DNA of 64,000 nucleotides, from assembly GCF_004963255.1 (NCBI RefSeq), contig NZ_SUGA01000011.1:88916-152915 (forward strand). The letters run 5' to 3'. A model generated the notes under the pieces. The model was given only the letters and a program-made list of their open reading frames with translations. It was not told where the DNA came from and did not search any database. This DNA comes from Mesorhizobium sp. GTDB lineage: Bacteria > Pseudomonadota > Alphaproteobacteria > Rhizobiales > Rhizobiaceae. Below are positions 7,719 to 16,855 of the stretch, one piece after another. Numbering within the stretch: position 1 is the first letter of the stretch; every line of letters starts with the position of its first letter. A program made the position numbers and the translations under genes.

Positions 7719-8324
7719 ATGCTATCGGCGGACGAAACCTATGCTTCGCTGGTCGGCGCCTGGCGGCTGATGTTCGGCAAGGCCGACGGGCTGCGCCTGC
7801 TCGACCTTTCGGCGGACGGTTTCTGGAACTCGTTCTACGCCATCCTCGTGGCGGCGCCGGCACTGATCGTCGGCTGGGTCGGAATCGCCAACGAGATCGG
7901 CGATCCGGAGGCCTTCGCCGGGCGCCTCGGCATGCTGATCAGGCTGGCGACGGTGGATATCGGCTCATGGGTGCTGCCGCTGGTGGCGCTGGCGCTGGTC
8001 GCGCCGCGCGCCGGCATCGGCGGCCGCTTCGTCCACTATGTCGTTGCCTCCAACTGGGCGTCGGCGATCATCGCCTGGCTGATGCTGCCCTCGGCGCTGC
8101 TCAGGCTGTTCCTGCCTTCCAACAGCGACGTCAACAGCCTTGTATCGCTGTTCCTGTTCGCGCTGTCGGCGCTGCTGACCTGGCGCATGACCAACGCGTC
8201 GATCGGCAAGGGCGCCGCCGTGGGCACCGCCGTCTTTGTCGGCATGTTCATCGCCTCGCTGCTCGTCCTGTTCGGCCTGCAGGCGCTGCTCGGCATCGAC
8301 ATACCCGACAGCACGACAGGTTAA
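7719..8324 (+). CDS. Polytopic membrane protein downstream of dapE
   Basis: About 201 residues with five or six hydrophobic helices (for example [44 protein letters not shown] and [18 protein letters not shown]). ATG 7719 lies two bases after the dapE stop; a GTG at 7713 overlaps that stop and is equally possible, so translation is probably coupled. No family or function is recognised. It ends convergently with truA: the TTAA at 8321-8324 provides TAA stops on both strands. Confidence 0.78.
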   Translation: MLSADETYASLVGAWRLMFGKADGLRLLDLSADGFWNSFYAILVAAPALIVGWVGIANEIGDPEAFAGRLGMLIRLATVDIGSWVLPLVALALVAPRAGIGGRFVHYVVASNWASAIIAWLMLPSALLRLFLPSNSDVNSLVSLFLFALSALLTWRMTNASIGKGAAVGTAVFVGMFIASLLVLFGLQALLGIDIPDSTTG

Positions 8325-9109
8325 GTGTCGCCGTCCCCGGCGATGGTGAATTTGCCGGGCGCCTCCGGATAGTCGACGCCGACGAGAAAAAGCCCGTCCG
8401 GCGGCGCCACTTGGCCGCAGGCGGCGCGGTCGCGCGCTTCGAGCGCCGCCTTGAGATCGGCCGCGCCCCAGGAACCGTCGCCGACGCGCCGCAGCGAGCC
8501 CACCATCGAGCGAACCTGGTTGTGCAGGAAGGAGCGCGCCGAGCTGCGCACCTCGATGAAATCGCCATCGCGGCCGACATCAAGGCGGTCAAGCGTGCGG
8601 ACCGGGCTTTCGGCCTGGCACTGGGTGGAGCGGAAGGTGGTGAAATCATGCCGGCCGAGCAGCACTTTCGCCGCCTCATTCATGGCCTCGGCGTCGAGCC
8701 GCTTCGGCACCCACCAGACCTTACCCTTTTCCAGCGCCGCCGGGGCGCGACGGTTGAGGATGCGATAGAGATAGTGGCGGCCGGTGGCGGAAAAGCGCGC
8801 GTCGAAATCATCGGCGACAACCGCCGCCTTGAGGATGGCGACGCGCGCGCCGGCGGCCTGCAGATGGGCATTCACGGCGTCGCGCACCTTGTCGCCCGGC
8901 CACGCCTTGGCAAGATCGACATGCGCCACCTGGGCGGTGGCGTGCACGCCGGCATCGGTGCGGCCGGCGGCCCGTATTCTTACGTCTTCGCCGCAGAACT
9001 TCCCGATCGCCTGCTCGATCGCCTGCTGCACCGAGGGCTGGTCGGCCTGATGCTGCCAGCCCGCGAACTGACTGCCGTCATATTCGATATCGAGCCGAAA
9101 ACGCGGCAT
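8321..9109 (-). CDS. truA: tRNA pseudouridine synthase A
   Basis: 262 residues, the normal TruA length. It isomerises uridines 38-40 in the anticodon arm of tRNAs. The catalytic Asp is at residue 52 in the signature [12 protein letters not shown]. Other family segments are the opening [15 protein letters not shown], the RHDFTTFR stretch and [14 protein letters not shown]. It lies downstream of def, fmt and a GNAT gene on the same strand, a common alphaproteobacterial grouping, but repeat B2 separates it from them. The final TAA overlaps the stop of the convergent gene. Confidence 0.96.
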   Translation of the reverse strand: MPRFRLDIEYDGSQFAGWQHQADQPSVQQAIEQAIGKFCGEDVRIRAAGRTDAGVHATAQVAHVDLAKAWPGDKVRDAVNAHLQAAGARVAILKAAVVADDFDARFSATGRHYLYRILNRRAPAALEKGKVWWVPKRLDAEAMNEAAKVLLGRHDFTTFRSTQCQAESPVRTLDRLDVGRDGDFIEVRSSARSFLHNQVRSMVGSLRRVGDGSWGAADLKAALEARDRAACGQVAPPDGLFLVGVDYPEAPGKFTIAGDGDT

Positions 9110-9155
9110 GTTCAGACAATTGCCGATGTCTGAGACGAGACCTTGTTTTTTCGCT

Positions 9156-9206
9156 GGAGCATGATCTTACCCGAAAACCGGTTCCCACTTTTCGGGATCA
9201 TGCTCT
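9156..9206. repeat. Palindromic intergenic element, copy B2
   Basis: GGAGCATGATC at the left and GATCATGCTC at the right surround CCCGAAAACCGGTTCCCAC and TTTTCGGG, giving a near-perfect hairpin. It is the same core as copy B1 at 4140-4184. The right edge supplies the TAG stop of the GNAT gene. It sits between two minus-strand genes and may terminate or stabilise mRNA. Confidence 0.85.
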
Positions 9207-9711
9207 AGGCGGCCAAAGCGGTGAAGGCCGAAGCGTAGACCAGCCTGCCGGTCTCGGGCGCATCGCCCCAGGCCAGCGCCTGCAGCGCCTCGCCCTGATA
9301 CTCGCTGTCGAACTTTGCGGCGCGGGCATGAGTGTAGCCGAAGCGGCCGTAATAGGTCGGGTCGCCCAGAACCACGGCCAGCGTCTCGCCGGCTTCCTTG
9401 AGGCGGATATGCGCCTCGCGGATCAGCGCACCGCCAATGCCGGTGCCGTGGAAGGAGGGCTCGACCGCCAGCGGCGCCAGCGCGACGGCCGCGAAACGCT
9501 TGCCGCCATTCTGCACGTAAAGCCTGGAAAACAGGATGTGGCCGACGACCTGGCCGTCTTCCTCGGCAACCAGCTCGACAACGGCGTCGCCGCCGGTGAC
9601 CAGGGCATCGACCAGCCCGGCTTCCGCCTGCTGGCCAAAGGCATGTTCTTCGACGAGGCGGATCGCCTCGCGATCCCGCGGCGTCGCCGCGCGTATCGAC
9701 ATCATGCTCAT
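9205..9711 (-). CDS. GNAT-family N-acetyltransferase (COG3153-like)
   Basis: 168 residues. The acetyl-CoA-binding core motif A is visible as [15 protein letters not shown] (Q/RxxGxG/A pattern), preceded by LAPLAV, and motif B includes [14 protein letters not shown], typical of the predicted YhbS-type acetyltransferases. The substrate is unknown. Its ATG overlaps the fmt stop in an ATGA, so it is translationally coupled to fmt, and the operon is def-fmt-GNAT and perhaps truA. The stop codon comes from the edge of repeat B2. Confidence 0.85.
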   Translation of the reverse strand: MSMMSIRAATPRDREAIRLVEEHAFGQQAEAGLVDALVTGGDAVVELVAEEDGQVVGHILFSRLYVQNGGKRFAAVALAPLAVEPSFHGTGIGGALIREAHIRLKEAGETLAVVLGDPTYYGRFGYTHARAAKFDSEYQGEALQALAWGDAPETGRLVYASAFTALAA

Positions 9712-10643
9712 GTCAGTTTCGTTCCTTTTGCGATCTTGGCTCCGCGCAAGAACTCCTGCGCGGCGGCAGGCTTTCCGCCCGCCCGTTGAACTTCGACCAG
9801 CCTGACCGCGCCCGATCCGCAGGCGACCGTCAGCCGGTCATCGAGAATTCCTCCCGACTCGCCGACGCCATCCGAGAGCGTCGAGCGAAGCAGTTTCAGC
9901 CGCTCCATGCGGCCGCCAATTTCGACCTCGCACCACGCGCCCGGGAAGGGCGAGAGGCCGCGAATGTGATTGTGGACTTCGCCAGAAGGTCGCGTCCAGT
10001 CCACGCGTGTCTCCGATTTATCGATCTTTCGGGCGTAGGTCACCCCTTCCGCCGCCTGCGGGGTAAATGTCAGACAATTTATCCCCAACTGCGCGAGCGC
10101 CTCGACCATCAGCGAGGCGCCCTGAACCATCAGGCGGTCATGCAATTCGCCGGCCGTCATATCGGGTGCGATAGCAACTTTTGCAACCAAAGCCACCGGA
10201 CCGGTGTCCAGACCCTCTTCCATCTTCATGACCATCATGCCGGTCCAGGCATCGCCGGCCATGATGGCGCGCTGGATGGGAGCAGCACCACGCCAGCGTG
10301 GCAAAAGCGAGGCATGGCCGTTGAGACAGCCGAGCCGCGGGGCGTCCAGAATGGCTTTCGGCAGCAGCAATCCATAGGCGACGACCACGGCGACATCGGC
10401 ACGAAGGGCGGCGAACGCCGCCTGCTCCGCCTCGCCCTTCAGCGATGTCGGCGTGCGCACGTCCAGGCCCAGCCGCTCGGCCTCGCGCTGCACCGGCGAC
10501 GGCGTCAGTTCCAGCCCACGGCGGCCGGCGGCACGCGGCGGCTGCGTGTAGACGGCCGCGATCTCGTGACCGGCCTCGGCGATGGCACGCAAGGTCGGCA
10601 CGGAAAAATCCGGCGTGCCCATGAAGATGACGCGAAGCGGCAT
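9708..10643 (-). CDS. fmt: Methionyl-tRNA formyltransferase
   Basis: 311 residues. It formylates initiator Met-tRNA with 10-formyltetrahydrofolate. The N-terminal formyltransferase domain opens with [15 protein letters not shown] and contains the catalytic Asn and His in [20 protein letters not shown] and the catalytic Asp in [11 protein letters not shown]. The C-terminal OB-like domain binds tRNA ([23 protein letters not shown]). It lies 58 bases downstream of def, whose product removes the formyl group, in the usual def-fmt order. Confidence 0.97.
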   Translation of the reverse strand: MPLRVIFMGTPDFSVPTLRAIAEAGHEIAAVYTQPPRAAGRRGLELTPSPVQREAERLGLDVRTPTSLKGEAEQAAFAALRADVAVVVAYGLLLPKAILDAPRLGCLNGHASLLPRWRGAAPIQRAIMAGDAWTGMMVMKMEEGLDTGPVALVAKVAIAPDMTAGELHDRLMVQGASLMVEALAQLGINCLTFTPQAAEGVTYARKIDKSETRVDWTRPSGEVHNHIRGLSPFPGAWCEVEIGGRMERLKLLRSTLSDGVGESGGILDDRLTVACGSGAVRLVEVQRAGGKPAAAQEFLRGAKIAKGTKLT

Positions 10644-10701
10644 GAGGTCCTGCGATCCTGTCTTGCGGTAGGCTCAGGTGCTCGCTCGGCCGGAACGGCC
10701 T

Positions 10702-11232
10702 TCAGCCCACCATCTTGCCCGGCACCTTGTCCTTGGCGAGCTTCTTGAACTTCCGGACCACCATGTCGCGCTTCAGTTTCGAGATGTGGTCGATGAACAG
10801 CACGCCGTTGAGGTGGTCGATCTCATGCTGCAGGCAGGTGGCCATCAGACCTTCAGCCTGTATCTCCTGCAGCTTGCCGTCGCGGTCGAGATATTTCACC
10901 CGCACGGAAGCCGGACGCTCGACCTCGGCATAATAGTCGGGGATCGACAGGCAGCCTTCCTCATAGACGGAACGCTGGTCGGAACTCTCGAGCACTTCGG
11001 GATTGATGAAGACATGCGGCTGAGGCTCCTCGCCTTCCTTGGCGAGGTCGATGACCAGCAGCCGACGCGGCTCGCCGATCTGTATCGCCGCAAGGCCGAT
11101 GCCCGGCGCGTCATACATGGTCTCCAGCATGTCGTCGGCGAGCTTGCGCAAATCAGCATCGACGCGCTCGACCGGCTTGGAAACCTGGCGCAGGACGGGA
11201 TCGGGAAGGATGATGAGCGGCTTGATCGACAT
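10702..11232 (-). CDS. def: Peptide deformylase
   Basis: 176 residues. This metallohydrolase removes the N-formyl group from nascent proteins. All three catalytic motifs are present: GIGLAAIQ (residues 44-51), EEGCLSIP (metal ligand Cys94) and QHEIDHLNG (ligands His136 and His140, catalytic Glu137). The Lys-rich C-terminal tail is typical of the alphaproteobacterial type that contacts the ribosome. It is first in a minus-strand operon with fmt and is divergent from rmuC, with about 100 bases for both promoters. Confidence 0.97.
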   Translation of the reverse strand: MSIKPLIILPDPVLRQVSKPVERVDADLRKLADDMLETMYDAPGIGLAAIQIGEPRRLLVIDLAKEGEEPQPHVFINPEVLESSDQRSVYEEGCLSIPDYYAEVERPASVRVKYLDRDGKLQEIQAEGLMATCLQHEIDHLNGVLFIDHISKLKRDMVVRKFKKLAKDKVPGKMVG

Positions 11233-11335
11233 GGCGTCTCACCTAAGACTTCGCTGGAGAAGCGTCAACGGGGGCAGCTTTTCCCTGTTCACGTTTTGAT
11301 CTGTGCCAGCGATGCGAATCGGTTATGCTGCGCAC

Positions 11336-12586
11336 ATGAACGACATGACCTCCATCCTTTCGCAACCGGTCGCGCGGCTCGGCGCCAGCACGGTCACGCT
11401 CGGCCAGGCGCTTGGTATCGCCGCTATCCTGTTCGTCGTGCTGTTCGCCGCGCTCGTCATCGCCCTGTGGCGCGCCGCCAAGGCGCGCGCGGTTGCCGCG
11501 GCGGAAGCGGCCGACCATGCCCGCGACGCCGAGGCGCGGATGGCCGACATCATGCAGGCGCAGGCCGAGATGCAGGGGCGCATGGGCGCGATCGCCGACG
11601 TGTTCGGCGCCAGGCAGGCGGAGCTTACGCAATCGCTCGGGCAGCGGCTCGACGCCATGACCGGCCGCATCGGCCAGACCATGGCCGAGCAGACAAAGTC
11701 GACGCATGAAAGCCTGGCCAAGCTGCAGGAGCGGCTGGCGGTGATCGACACCGCGCAGGGCAATATCCAGTCGCTTGCCGGGCAGGTCGTGCAGCTGCAG
11801 GCGATCCTCTCCAACAAGCAGACGCGCGGCGCCTTCGGCCAATCGCGGATGGAAGCGATCGTCGCCGACGGGCTGCCGCACGGCGCCTACGAGTTCCAGG
11901 CCAGCCTCAGCAATGGCAGCCGGCCCGACTGCCTGGTGCGAATGCCCAACGGCGCGCCGATGCTCGCCATCGACGCCAAGTTCCCGCTGGAAGCGTGGAA
12001 CGCCATCCGCGCCGCAGAGGGCGCCGACATGCAGAAGGTGGCGTCGCAGGCCTTCCGGCGCGACATCGAGGTGCATATCCGCGATATCGCGGAAAAATAC
12101 CTGATCCAGGGCGAGACGCAGGACACCGCCTTCATGTTCGTGCCGTCGGAATCGGTTTTCGCCGAGATCCACGAGAATTTCGAAGCGGTTGTGCAGAAGG
12201 CGCACCGCGCCCGCGTCGTCATCGTCTCGCCCTCACTGCTCATGCTGTCGATCCAGGTCATCCAGGCGATCCTCAAGGACGCCCGGATGCGCGAGCAGGC
12301 GCATCTGATCCAGGGCGAGGTCATCCGGCTGATGGAGGATGTGGCACGGGTCGACGAGCGGGTGCGCCGGCTGCAGACGCATTTCGGCCAGGCTGCCAAG
12401 GACATCGACGACATTCTGGTCTCGACATCGAAGGTCACCAAGCGCGGCCAGAAGATCGAGGCGCTGGAATTCGCCGAGGGCGAGACCGAGGCGCCGCGGG
12501 GCGTCCCCGCCAAGGCGGAAGGCGCGCGGGTGGCGGACTCCAAGACAGGCCAGTTGAGGCTCAGGGTCGTCGAGGACGGCGAATAG
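11336..12586 (+). CDS. rmuC: DNA recombination protein RmuC
   Basis: About 416 residues. An N-terminal transmembrane helix (IAAILFVVLFAALVIALW) is followed by a long Ala/Glu/Gln-rich coiled coil, then the PD-(D/E)XK nuclease-like RmuC domain (GAYEFQASLSNGSRPDCLVR, MLAIDAKFPLEAW, AFMFVPSESVFAEI). In E. coli RmuC limits inversions at short inverted repeats, which is of interest given the many palindromic repeats here. The start is uncertain: GTG 11303, ATG 11312, ATG 11336 and ATG 11345 are in frame and none has a strong ribosome site. It ends one base from the convergent GFA gene. Confidence 0.9.
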   Translation: MNDMTSILSQPVARLGASTVTLGQALGIAAILFVVLFAALVIALWRAAKARAVAAAEAADHARDAEARMADIMQAQAEMQGRMGAIADVFGARQAELTQSLGQRLDAMTGRIGQTMAEQTKSTHESLAKLQERLAVIDTAQGNIQSLAGQVVQLQAILSNKQTRGAFGQSRMEAIVADGLPHGAYEFQASLSNGSRPDCLVRMPNGAPMLAIDAKFPLEAWNAIRAAEGADMQKVASQAFRRDIEVHIRDIAEKYLIQGETQDTAFMFVPSESVFAEIHENFEAVVQKAHRARVVIVSPSLLMLSIQVIQAILKDARMREQAHLIQGEVIRLMEDVARVDERVRRLQTHFGQAAKDIDDILVSTSKVTKRGQKIEALEFAEGETEAPRGVPAKAEGARVADSKTGQLRLRVVEDGE

Positions 12587-12587
12587 C

Positions 12588-12992
12588 CTACTGCTCTTCG
12601 AGAGTCGTCATGCCTTCGAATTCCGGCAGCCAGTGCAACGCCGACCGGTGCCATTTCTGTTGTCTGGGAACCAGGTCCTGACGCTGCCGGGCGGTGCCGA
12701 CCCTGATGCCGTAGACCTTCGGACCATCGCCGACAGACGTTGCATAAAGATGCGAGCCGCAGTCGGCGCAAAATGCCTGGGCGCGCCTGGCGCCGCTTGC
12801 CACGACCTTGATATAGATTTTCGGCGCGCCCCTGGTGATCCTGTAGTCGCTTTCCGGCGCCGGAACGGTGACGCGAAAGGCCGTGCCGGTCAGCTGCTGG
12901 CAATCCGTGCAGTGGCAGATCGAGGTCTTTTCCGGATCGACTTCCGCCTCATAGGTGATCGCGCCGCAATGGCATCCGCCGTCGATCTTCAT
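12588..12992 (-). CDS. GFA-family zinc protein
   Basis: 134 residues of the glutathione-dependent formaldehyde-activating enzyme (GFA/CENP-V) fold. Zinc-binding Cys motifs are CHCG near the N-terminus, CHCTDC in the middle and FCADCGSHL. Enzymatic roles have been shown for very few members, so only the zinc-binding fold is claimed. ATG 12992 has a GGAGC ribosome site and begins immediately before the conserved IDGGCHCGAITYEA; an upstream in-frame start (13007) adds five residues. The gene is convergent with rmuC and follows the CDF transporter on the same strand. Confidence 0.88.
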   Translation of the reverse strand: MKIDGGCHCGAITYEAEVDPEKTSICHCTDCQQLTGTAFRVTVPAPESDYRITRGAPKIYIKVVASGARRAQAFCADCGSHLYATSVGDGPKVYGIRVGTARQRQDLVPRQQKWHRSALHWLPEFEGMTTLEEQ

Positions 12993-13029
12993 CGGCTTGC
13001 TCCTCAAAAAATTCGTTGTCGTGTTGAAC

Positions 13030-13989
13030 CTAACTCTCCTCCGAAGCCTCGGCCATGGCCTTGCGCCGCCGCTCCCATGTGCCAGTCGCCTGTGGCTTGA
13101 CGAAGAGCCTGGAGATTTGCGGCATTTCCTTCTTGAGCCTTGCCTCCAGGCGCTCGACGCAGGCTTCGATCTCGGGCGCGGTGAGGTGATCCTCGAATTC
13201 GATGCTCAAGCCCGCGACGATCTCCTCCGGACCGACATGGACGCTCAATATGCCGTTCGCCCGCTGCACCGCCGGATCCTCCTGGGCGATCGCCAGCACC
13301 TTCTTCTGGACCTCGGGCGACGCCGGCTCACCCAGAAGCAGGCCCTTGCTCTCGCGCGCCAGAAAAATCGCCGTGGCGCCAAGGATGAGGGCGATGCCAA
13401 GAGAGCCGACGCCGTCGAGCTCCGGCCTTTCCAGGAGTTGCGCCGACAGAATGCCGGCGAAGGCGACGACGAGGCCAAGCAGCGCGGCGCTGTCCTCGAA
13501 CAGCACGGTGTAGACGCTCGGATCCTTGCTCGACTGCACGGCCTCGAACCAGCCCTGCCTGCCCTTCTGCTGGCGGAACTCCTTCAGCGCCACCAGCCAT
13601 GAGCTGCCCTCGAACAAGAACGAAAGGCCGAGCACGATATAGTTGACCCTGGCGTTGACGACCGGTTCCGGCGCCATGATGTGGATGATGCCCTCATAGA
13701 AGGAAACGCCGGCGCCAAGCGCGAACACCAGAAGCGCGACGATGAAACTCCAGAAATAGAGCTCGCGCCCGTGACCGAGCGGATGGGTGCGGTCGGGCGG
13801 CCGCGCGGCGCGATGCATGCCGTAGAGGAGCAGCGTGCCATTGCCGGTGTCGACCAGCGAATGCACGCCTTCCGACAGCATGGCGGACGAGCCGGTGAAG
13901 GCTGCCGCCGCGAATTTGGTGACCGCGATCGCCAGATTGCCGGCAAGCGCGGCGTAGATCACCCGTCTCGATCCGCTATGTCCTGCCAT
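13030..13989 (-). CDS. Cation diffusion facilitator family metal exporter
   Basis: 319 residues with six predicted transmembrane helices and a cytoplasmic C-terminal domain. The metal-site motif in helix 2 is seen as SEGVHSLVDTGN (HxxxD); the helix 5 counterpart is FEDSAALLGLV, with Glu-Asp rather than the His of many Zn/Cd exporters. The C-terminal ferredoxin-like domain contains ILSVHVGPEEIVAGLSIEF. CDF proteins exchange divalent metals for protons across the inner membrane; the metal here cannot be read from sequence. The gene stands alone on the minus strand. Confidence 0.88.
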   Translation of the reverse strand: MAGHSGSRRVIYAALAGNLAIAVTKFAAAAFTGSSAMLSEGVHSLVDTGNGTLLLYGMHRAARPPDRTHPLGHGRELYFWSFIVALLVFALGAGVSFYEGIIHIMAPEPVVNARVNYIVLGLSFLFEGSSWLVALKEFRQQKGRQGWFEAVQSSKDPSVYTVLFEDSAALLGLVVAFAGILSAQLLERPELDGVGSLGIALILGATAIFLARESKGLLLGEPASPEVQKKVLAIAQEDPAVQRANGILSVHVGPEEIVAGLSIEFEDHLTAPEIEACVERLEARLKKEMPQISRLFVKPQATGTWERRRKAMAEASEES

Positions 13990-14198
13990 GCGATCCCCGG
14001 CTTGCCCTGCGCGAGCTTAGCGGCCCGCCCGGCAAAGCTCTACAGACAATGCGCCAGTCCATGCGAGGTTTCGAACTGGCGTCGCGGCCGCAAAATCGGT
14101 TGACAGCCGGCCGGCCGGCTTAGCAAAGCCGCACTGCCTCTTGCAGTCCGTCATTTCTCTTGTTTCACTCGGATTGCCCACAATCGGAGGAGCGAATC

Positions 14199-14324
14199 AT
14201 GGCTAAAGGTGCGATGAAGGCGGGCAAGGAAGCCCGCAAGCCGAAGAAGGACGCCAAGAAGCCCGCCGCGGCCCCGGCTCCGAAGGCGCCGCCGGTCAAG
14301 GCGATGCGCATCAAGGAAAAGTAA
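14199..14324 (+). CDS. 41-residue Lys/Ala/Pro-rich basic protein
   Basis: A small gene with a strong GGAGGAG ribosome site (14187-14193) and ATG 14199. The product begins MAKGAMKAGKEARKPKKD, continues with an Ala-Pro-rich stretch and ends RIKEK. Roughly a quarter of residues are Lys, no Asp/Glu clusters occur, and no hydrophobic segment is present. It resembles the very short MAKG-type basic proteins found across Rhizobiales; they are uncharacterised, and a nucleic-acid-associated role is only inferred from charge. A weak hairpin plus T-rich run follows at 14369-14397. Confidence 0.7.
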   Translation: MAKGAMKAGKEARKPKKDAKKPAAAPAPKAPPVKAMRIKEK

Positions 14325-14368
14325 GCGGCCCGAATCGGTCGAGCCGGCTCCCTGCGGAGTCTGAACCG

Positions 14369-14397
14369 GCGGCATGACAAAGCTGCCGTTGTTTTGT
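14369..14397 (+). terminator. Weak hairpin with T-rich tail
   Basis: GCGGCA pairs with TGCCGT around a nine-base loop and is followed by TGTTTTGTTG. It would end transcription of the small basic-protein gene before the guanidine riboswitch starts. The stem is short, so confidence is modest. Confidence 0.4.
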
Positions 14398-14426
14398 TGA
14401 TCGGAAAACAGGCCATCCTATATTCA

Positions 14427-14482
14427 AGGAGCGAGGACGACCTCGCTTCCCCGAAAAACCGGTCGGGACGACCCGCCACCAA
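14427..14482 (+). promoter_or_regulatory. Guanidine-II (mini-ykkC) riboswitch upstream of sugE
   Basis: Two GC-rich hairpins, each capped by the ACGA tetraloop that defines mini-ykkC (ACGR) RNAs. Hairpin 1 is GCGAGG-ACGA-CCTCGC, loop at 14437-14440. Hairpin 2 is CGGG-ACGA-CCCG, loop at 14468-14471, flanked by GGT and ACC. They lie 38 bases before the sugE ATG, and the GGAG ribosome site follows at 14508. In the known class, guanidinium promotes loop-loop kissing of the two hairpins and frees the ribosome site. A short third hairpin (GCATC..GATGC, 14483-14498) lies between. Confidence 0.88.
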
Positions 14483-14519
14483 GCATCTCAGGCGATGCTG
14501 GAATGACGGAGCGTTTTCG

Positions 14520-14834
14520 ATGTCCTGGATTTTTCTTTTCTTCGCCGGCCTGTTCGAGATTGGCTGGGCGATCGGCCTCAAATATACCGACGGCTTCTCC
14601 AGGCCGCTGCCGACCCTTCTCACCATCGCCTCGATGATCGTCAGCCTCGGCCTGCTCGGCCTGGCGCTGAAGACGCTGCCCGTCGGCACGGCCTATGCCG
14701 TATGGACCGGCATCGGCACCGTCGGCACGGCGCTGCTCGGCATCTGGCTGCTCGGCGAGCCCGCGACCGTCGTCCGCCTGGCTTGCATCGGCCTGATCGT
14801 CTGCGGCATCGTCGGGCTGAAGCTGGTAGCCTAA
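14520..14834 (+). CDS. sugE: SMR-family guanidinium exporter (SugE/Gdx type)
   Basis: 104 residues with four transmembrane helices, the standard size for the small multidrug resistance family. The catalytic membrane Glu is at residue 13 ([18 protein letters not shown]); the [11 protein letters not shown] sequence after it matches the SugE/Gdx branch rather than EmrE. Gdx proteins are dual-topology dimers that exchange guanidinium for protons. The preceding guanidine-II riboswitch strongly supports this substrate. ATG 14520 is chosen because GGAG at 14508 is well placed and the SMR domain begins at once; upstream in-frame codons run through the riboswitch. Confidence 0.93.
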   Translation: MSWIFLFFAGLFEIGWAIGLKYTDGFSRPLPTLLTIASMIVSLGLLGLALKTLPVGTAYAVWTGIGTVGTALLGIWLLGEPATVVRLACIGLIVCGIVGLKLVA

Positions 14835-14860
14835 ATTAGAGCTGACAGCACAAATGCGCT

Positions 14861-14883
14861 CAGGGCCGCTTTTGGCGACCCTG
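14861..14883 (+). terminator. Possible terminator after sugE
   Basis: CAGGGCCGC pairs with GCGACCCTG (one mismatch) around TTTTG, followed by ACAAATTTCTT. This is a compact hairpin with a weak U-rich tail 27 bases after the sugE stop. Confidence 0.45.
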
Positions 14884-14910
14884 ACAAATTTCTTCCAACG
14901 AACCCGAACT

Positions 14911-15016
14911 TAGAGCGAGTCAGCGATTCACAGAATCGCCGACCCACTCTAAGCTTTTTGGTTCTTGCGCAATTCCGGACGGAAAACCGCTACGCACTTT
15001 TCCTGGAATTGCTCTA
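14911..15016 (+). repeat. Two-hairpin intergenic element, copy A2
   Basis: Hairpin 1 spans TAGAGCGAGTC to GACCCACTCTA with an inner GCGATTC/GAATCGC stem. Hairpin 2 is GCAATTCC..GGAATTGC with inner GGAAAA/TTTTCC. The central and right parts match copy A1 closely. It lies between the convergent sugE and DUF6481-like genes, and its CTAG edge gives the stop codon of the latter. Confidence 0.87.
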
Positions 15017-15442
15017 GCGGGCGGAGAAGCCCGGAGGCGTCCTGCCGACGCGCGCCTTGCGGGCGGCGTAGCGTGCGTCACGCTTGGCCTTGCGCGCGGC
15101 CTCGTCGGCAAGCTCGAGCGCGATGCGCTCTGCTTCCTCGGCCTCGCGGATTTTGGCCTCGGCGGCAGCGGCCTCTTCGGCGGCGATACGCGCCGCTTCG
15201 GCGGCGGCTTCGCGCTCGGCCTTCTCGGCCGCTTCGCGAGCCAGCTTTTCCTGCTTCAGCCTTGCCTTCTCCGCTTCGCGGATGGCGCGGGCCTCGAGGA
15301 TCGCCTTGCGTTCGGCCTGGCGCGCCAGCACAGCGGGATCATCCGCCGCCGGCTTTGCCTTGAAGCGCGCGAGCAGCGCCTTCTTTGCCTCGTTCGCGGC
15401 ATTGCGCCGCTCGAAAATGTCTTTTTCCCTGTAGATAGCCAA
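15014..15442 (-). CDS. DUF6481-like Ala/Glu/Lys-rich helical protein
   Basis: 142 residues. After a conserved-looking N-terminus (MAIYREKDIFERRNAANEAK), residues ~40-125 are a continuous charged helix rich in EAAEKAEREAAAEA units, most likely a long coiled coil or single alpha-helix. The C-terminus is basic (YAARKARVGRTPPGFSAR). Small proteins of this kind are common and uncharacterised in Rhizobiales. The start is TTG 15442, with AGGGAAG upstream at a suitable distance; no ATG is available. The TAG stop lies at the edge of repeat A2. Confidence 0.75.
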   Translation of the reverse strand: MAIYREKDIFERRNAANEAKKALLARFKAKPAADDPAVLARQAERKAILEARAIREAEKARLKQEKLAREAAEKAEREAAAEAARIAAEEAAAAEAKIREAEEAERIALELADEAARKAKRDARYAARKARVGRTPPGFSAR

Positions 15443-15675
15443 GTGTACTTCCCTGCAGTCTATTCGCGACGCTTACATACGCGTGAAAGCGCCGAGTTCA
15501 AGCGTCAAAACGGTATGCCAGCCATGAAAAAACCGGGCTTGTTGCCGCAGGGATACGGCCCGGCGATGCGCGATGCACTGTTCACCGATCGGGCCTCTGG
15601 CGGGCGGCAAGGCATACGGCTACCTAGAGCGCCAACGGGCAAAGGCCCACACGAACAGGTTCAGGACGCAACCAG

Positions 15676-16728
15676 ATGGAACTCGGTCTCTACACTTTTG
15701 CCGATGTCAGCCCGGAGCCGGGTCCCGGCGCCATCGGTCCGCATGAGCGGCTGCGCAATCTCATCGAGGAAATCGAGCTGGCCGACCAGGTCGGCCTCGA
15801 CGTGTTCGGGCTCGGCGAGCATCACCGCCCCGACTATGCCGCCTCCGCGCCGGCCGTGGCGCTTGCCGCGGCGGCCGAGCGCACGAAGAAAATCCGCCTT
15901 ACCAGCGCGGTCACGGTGCTTTCCTCCGACGATCCGGTGCGCGTCTTCCAGCAATTCGCCACGCTCGACCTTCTGTCCAACGGCCGCGCCGAGATCATGG
16001 CGGGGCGCGGCTCCTTCATCGAATCCTTCCCGCTGTTCGGCTACAATCTGGAAGACTATGACGAGCTTTTCGCCGAGAAGCTCGATCTGTTGCTCGCCAT
16101 CCGCGACCAGGTGAAGGTGACGTGGCGGGGCAAGCTGCGCGCGCCGATCAACGGCCGCGGCGTCTACCCGCGTCCGTTCCAGGACAAGCTGCCGATCTGG
16201 ATCGCCATCGGCGGCACGCCGCAATCCGCAGCCCGCGCCGGCGTGCTCGGCCTGCCGCTGGCCTTGGCCATCATCGGCGGCGAGCCGGCGCGTTTCGCGC
16301 CGCTGTTCGATATCTATCGCGAGGCGGCCCGGCGCGCCGGCACCGATACGGCCAGCCTCGCCACCAGCATCAATGTGCACGGCTTCATTGCCGAGACGAC
16401 CGACCAGGCCGCCGACGATTTCTACGGACCGCAGGCCGAGGTGATGAACCGCATCGGCCGCGAGCGCGGCTGGGGCCCGACCTCGCGCGCCCATTTCGAC
16501 CAGTCCCGTGGCCCGAACGGCGCGCTGTTCGTCGGTAACCCCGAGCAGGTGGCTGAAAAGATCGTCGCCCAGCACAGGATCTTCAACAACGACCGCTTCC
16601 TGCTGCAGATGGCGATCGGCACCATGCCGCATGCCAAGATCATGAAGGCGATCGAGCTCTACGGCACCAAGGTGGCGCCGGTCGTGCGCAAGGAGACGGC
16701 CAAGACGGCGCCAGCGCCGGCTGCTTGA
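15676..16728 (+). CDS. LLM-class flavin-dependent oxidoreductase
   Basis: 350 residues of the bacterial luciferase-like fold (TIM barrel binding FMN or F420). Characteristic segments are [13 protein letters not shown] near residue 50, [20 protein letters not shown], the [12 protein letters not shown] strand and [13 protein letters not shown]. Such enzymes use reduced flavin for monooxygenation; the substrate cannot be told from sequence. It stands apart from the second LLM gene at 18940. The ATG has a modest AGGA ribosome site. About 230 bases of non-coding sequence lie upstream and presumably hold the promoter. Confidence 0.9.
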   Translation: MELGLYTFADVSPEPGPGAIGPHERLRNLIEEIELADQVGLDVFGLGEHHRPDYAASAPAVALAAAAERTKKIRLTSAVTVLSSDDPVRVFQQFATLDLLSNGRAEIMAGRGSFIESFPLFGYNLEDYDELFAEKLDLLLAIRDQVKVTWRGKLRAPINGRGVYPRPFQDKLPIWIAIGGTPQSAARAGVLGLPLALAIIGGEPARFAPLFDIYREAARRAGTDTASLATSINVHGFIAETTDQAADDFYGPQAEVMNRIGRERGWGPTSRAHFDQSRGPNGALFVGNPEQVAEKIVAQHRIFNNDRFLLQMAIGTMPHAKIMKAIELYGTKVAPVVRKETAKTAPAPAA

Positions 16729-16855
16729 CGAGCGGTCCGCTCGAAACCGGCCTCCGGATGGCCGGAAAGCCGGCTCTTGGAACCTTGCCCGGAACTCCCG
16801 CGTTTCGGGCACAGGCCCGCCATGCATTGTCGGCTGGCGGCTTGCAAGGGAACCG

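Noticed and set aside
5359..7863. Single 834-codon minus-strand protein including the PanE-like part
   Set aside because: Only the C-terminal 344 codons (from ATG 6393, with a ribosome site) are PanE-like; the rest is antisense to dapE.
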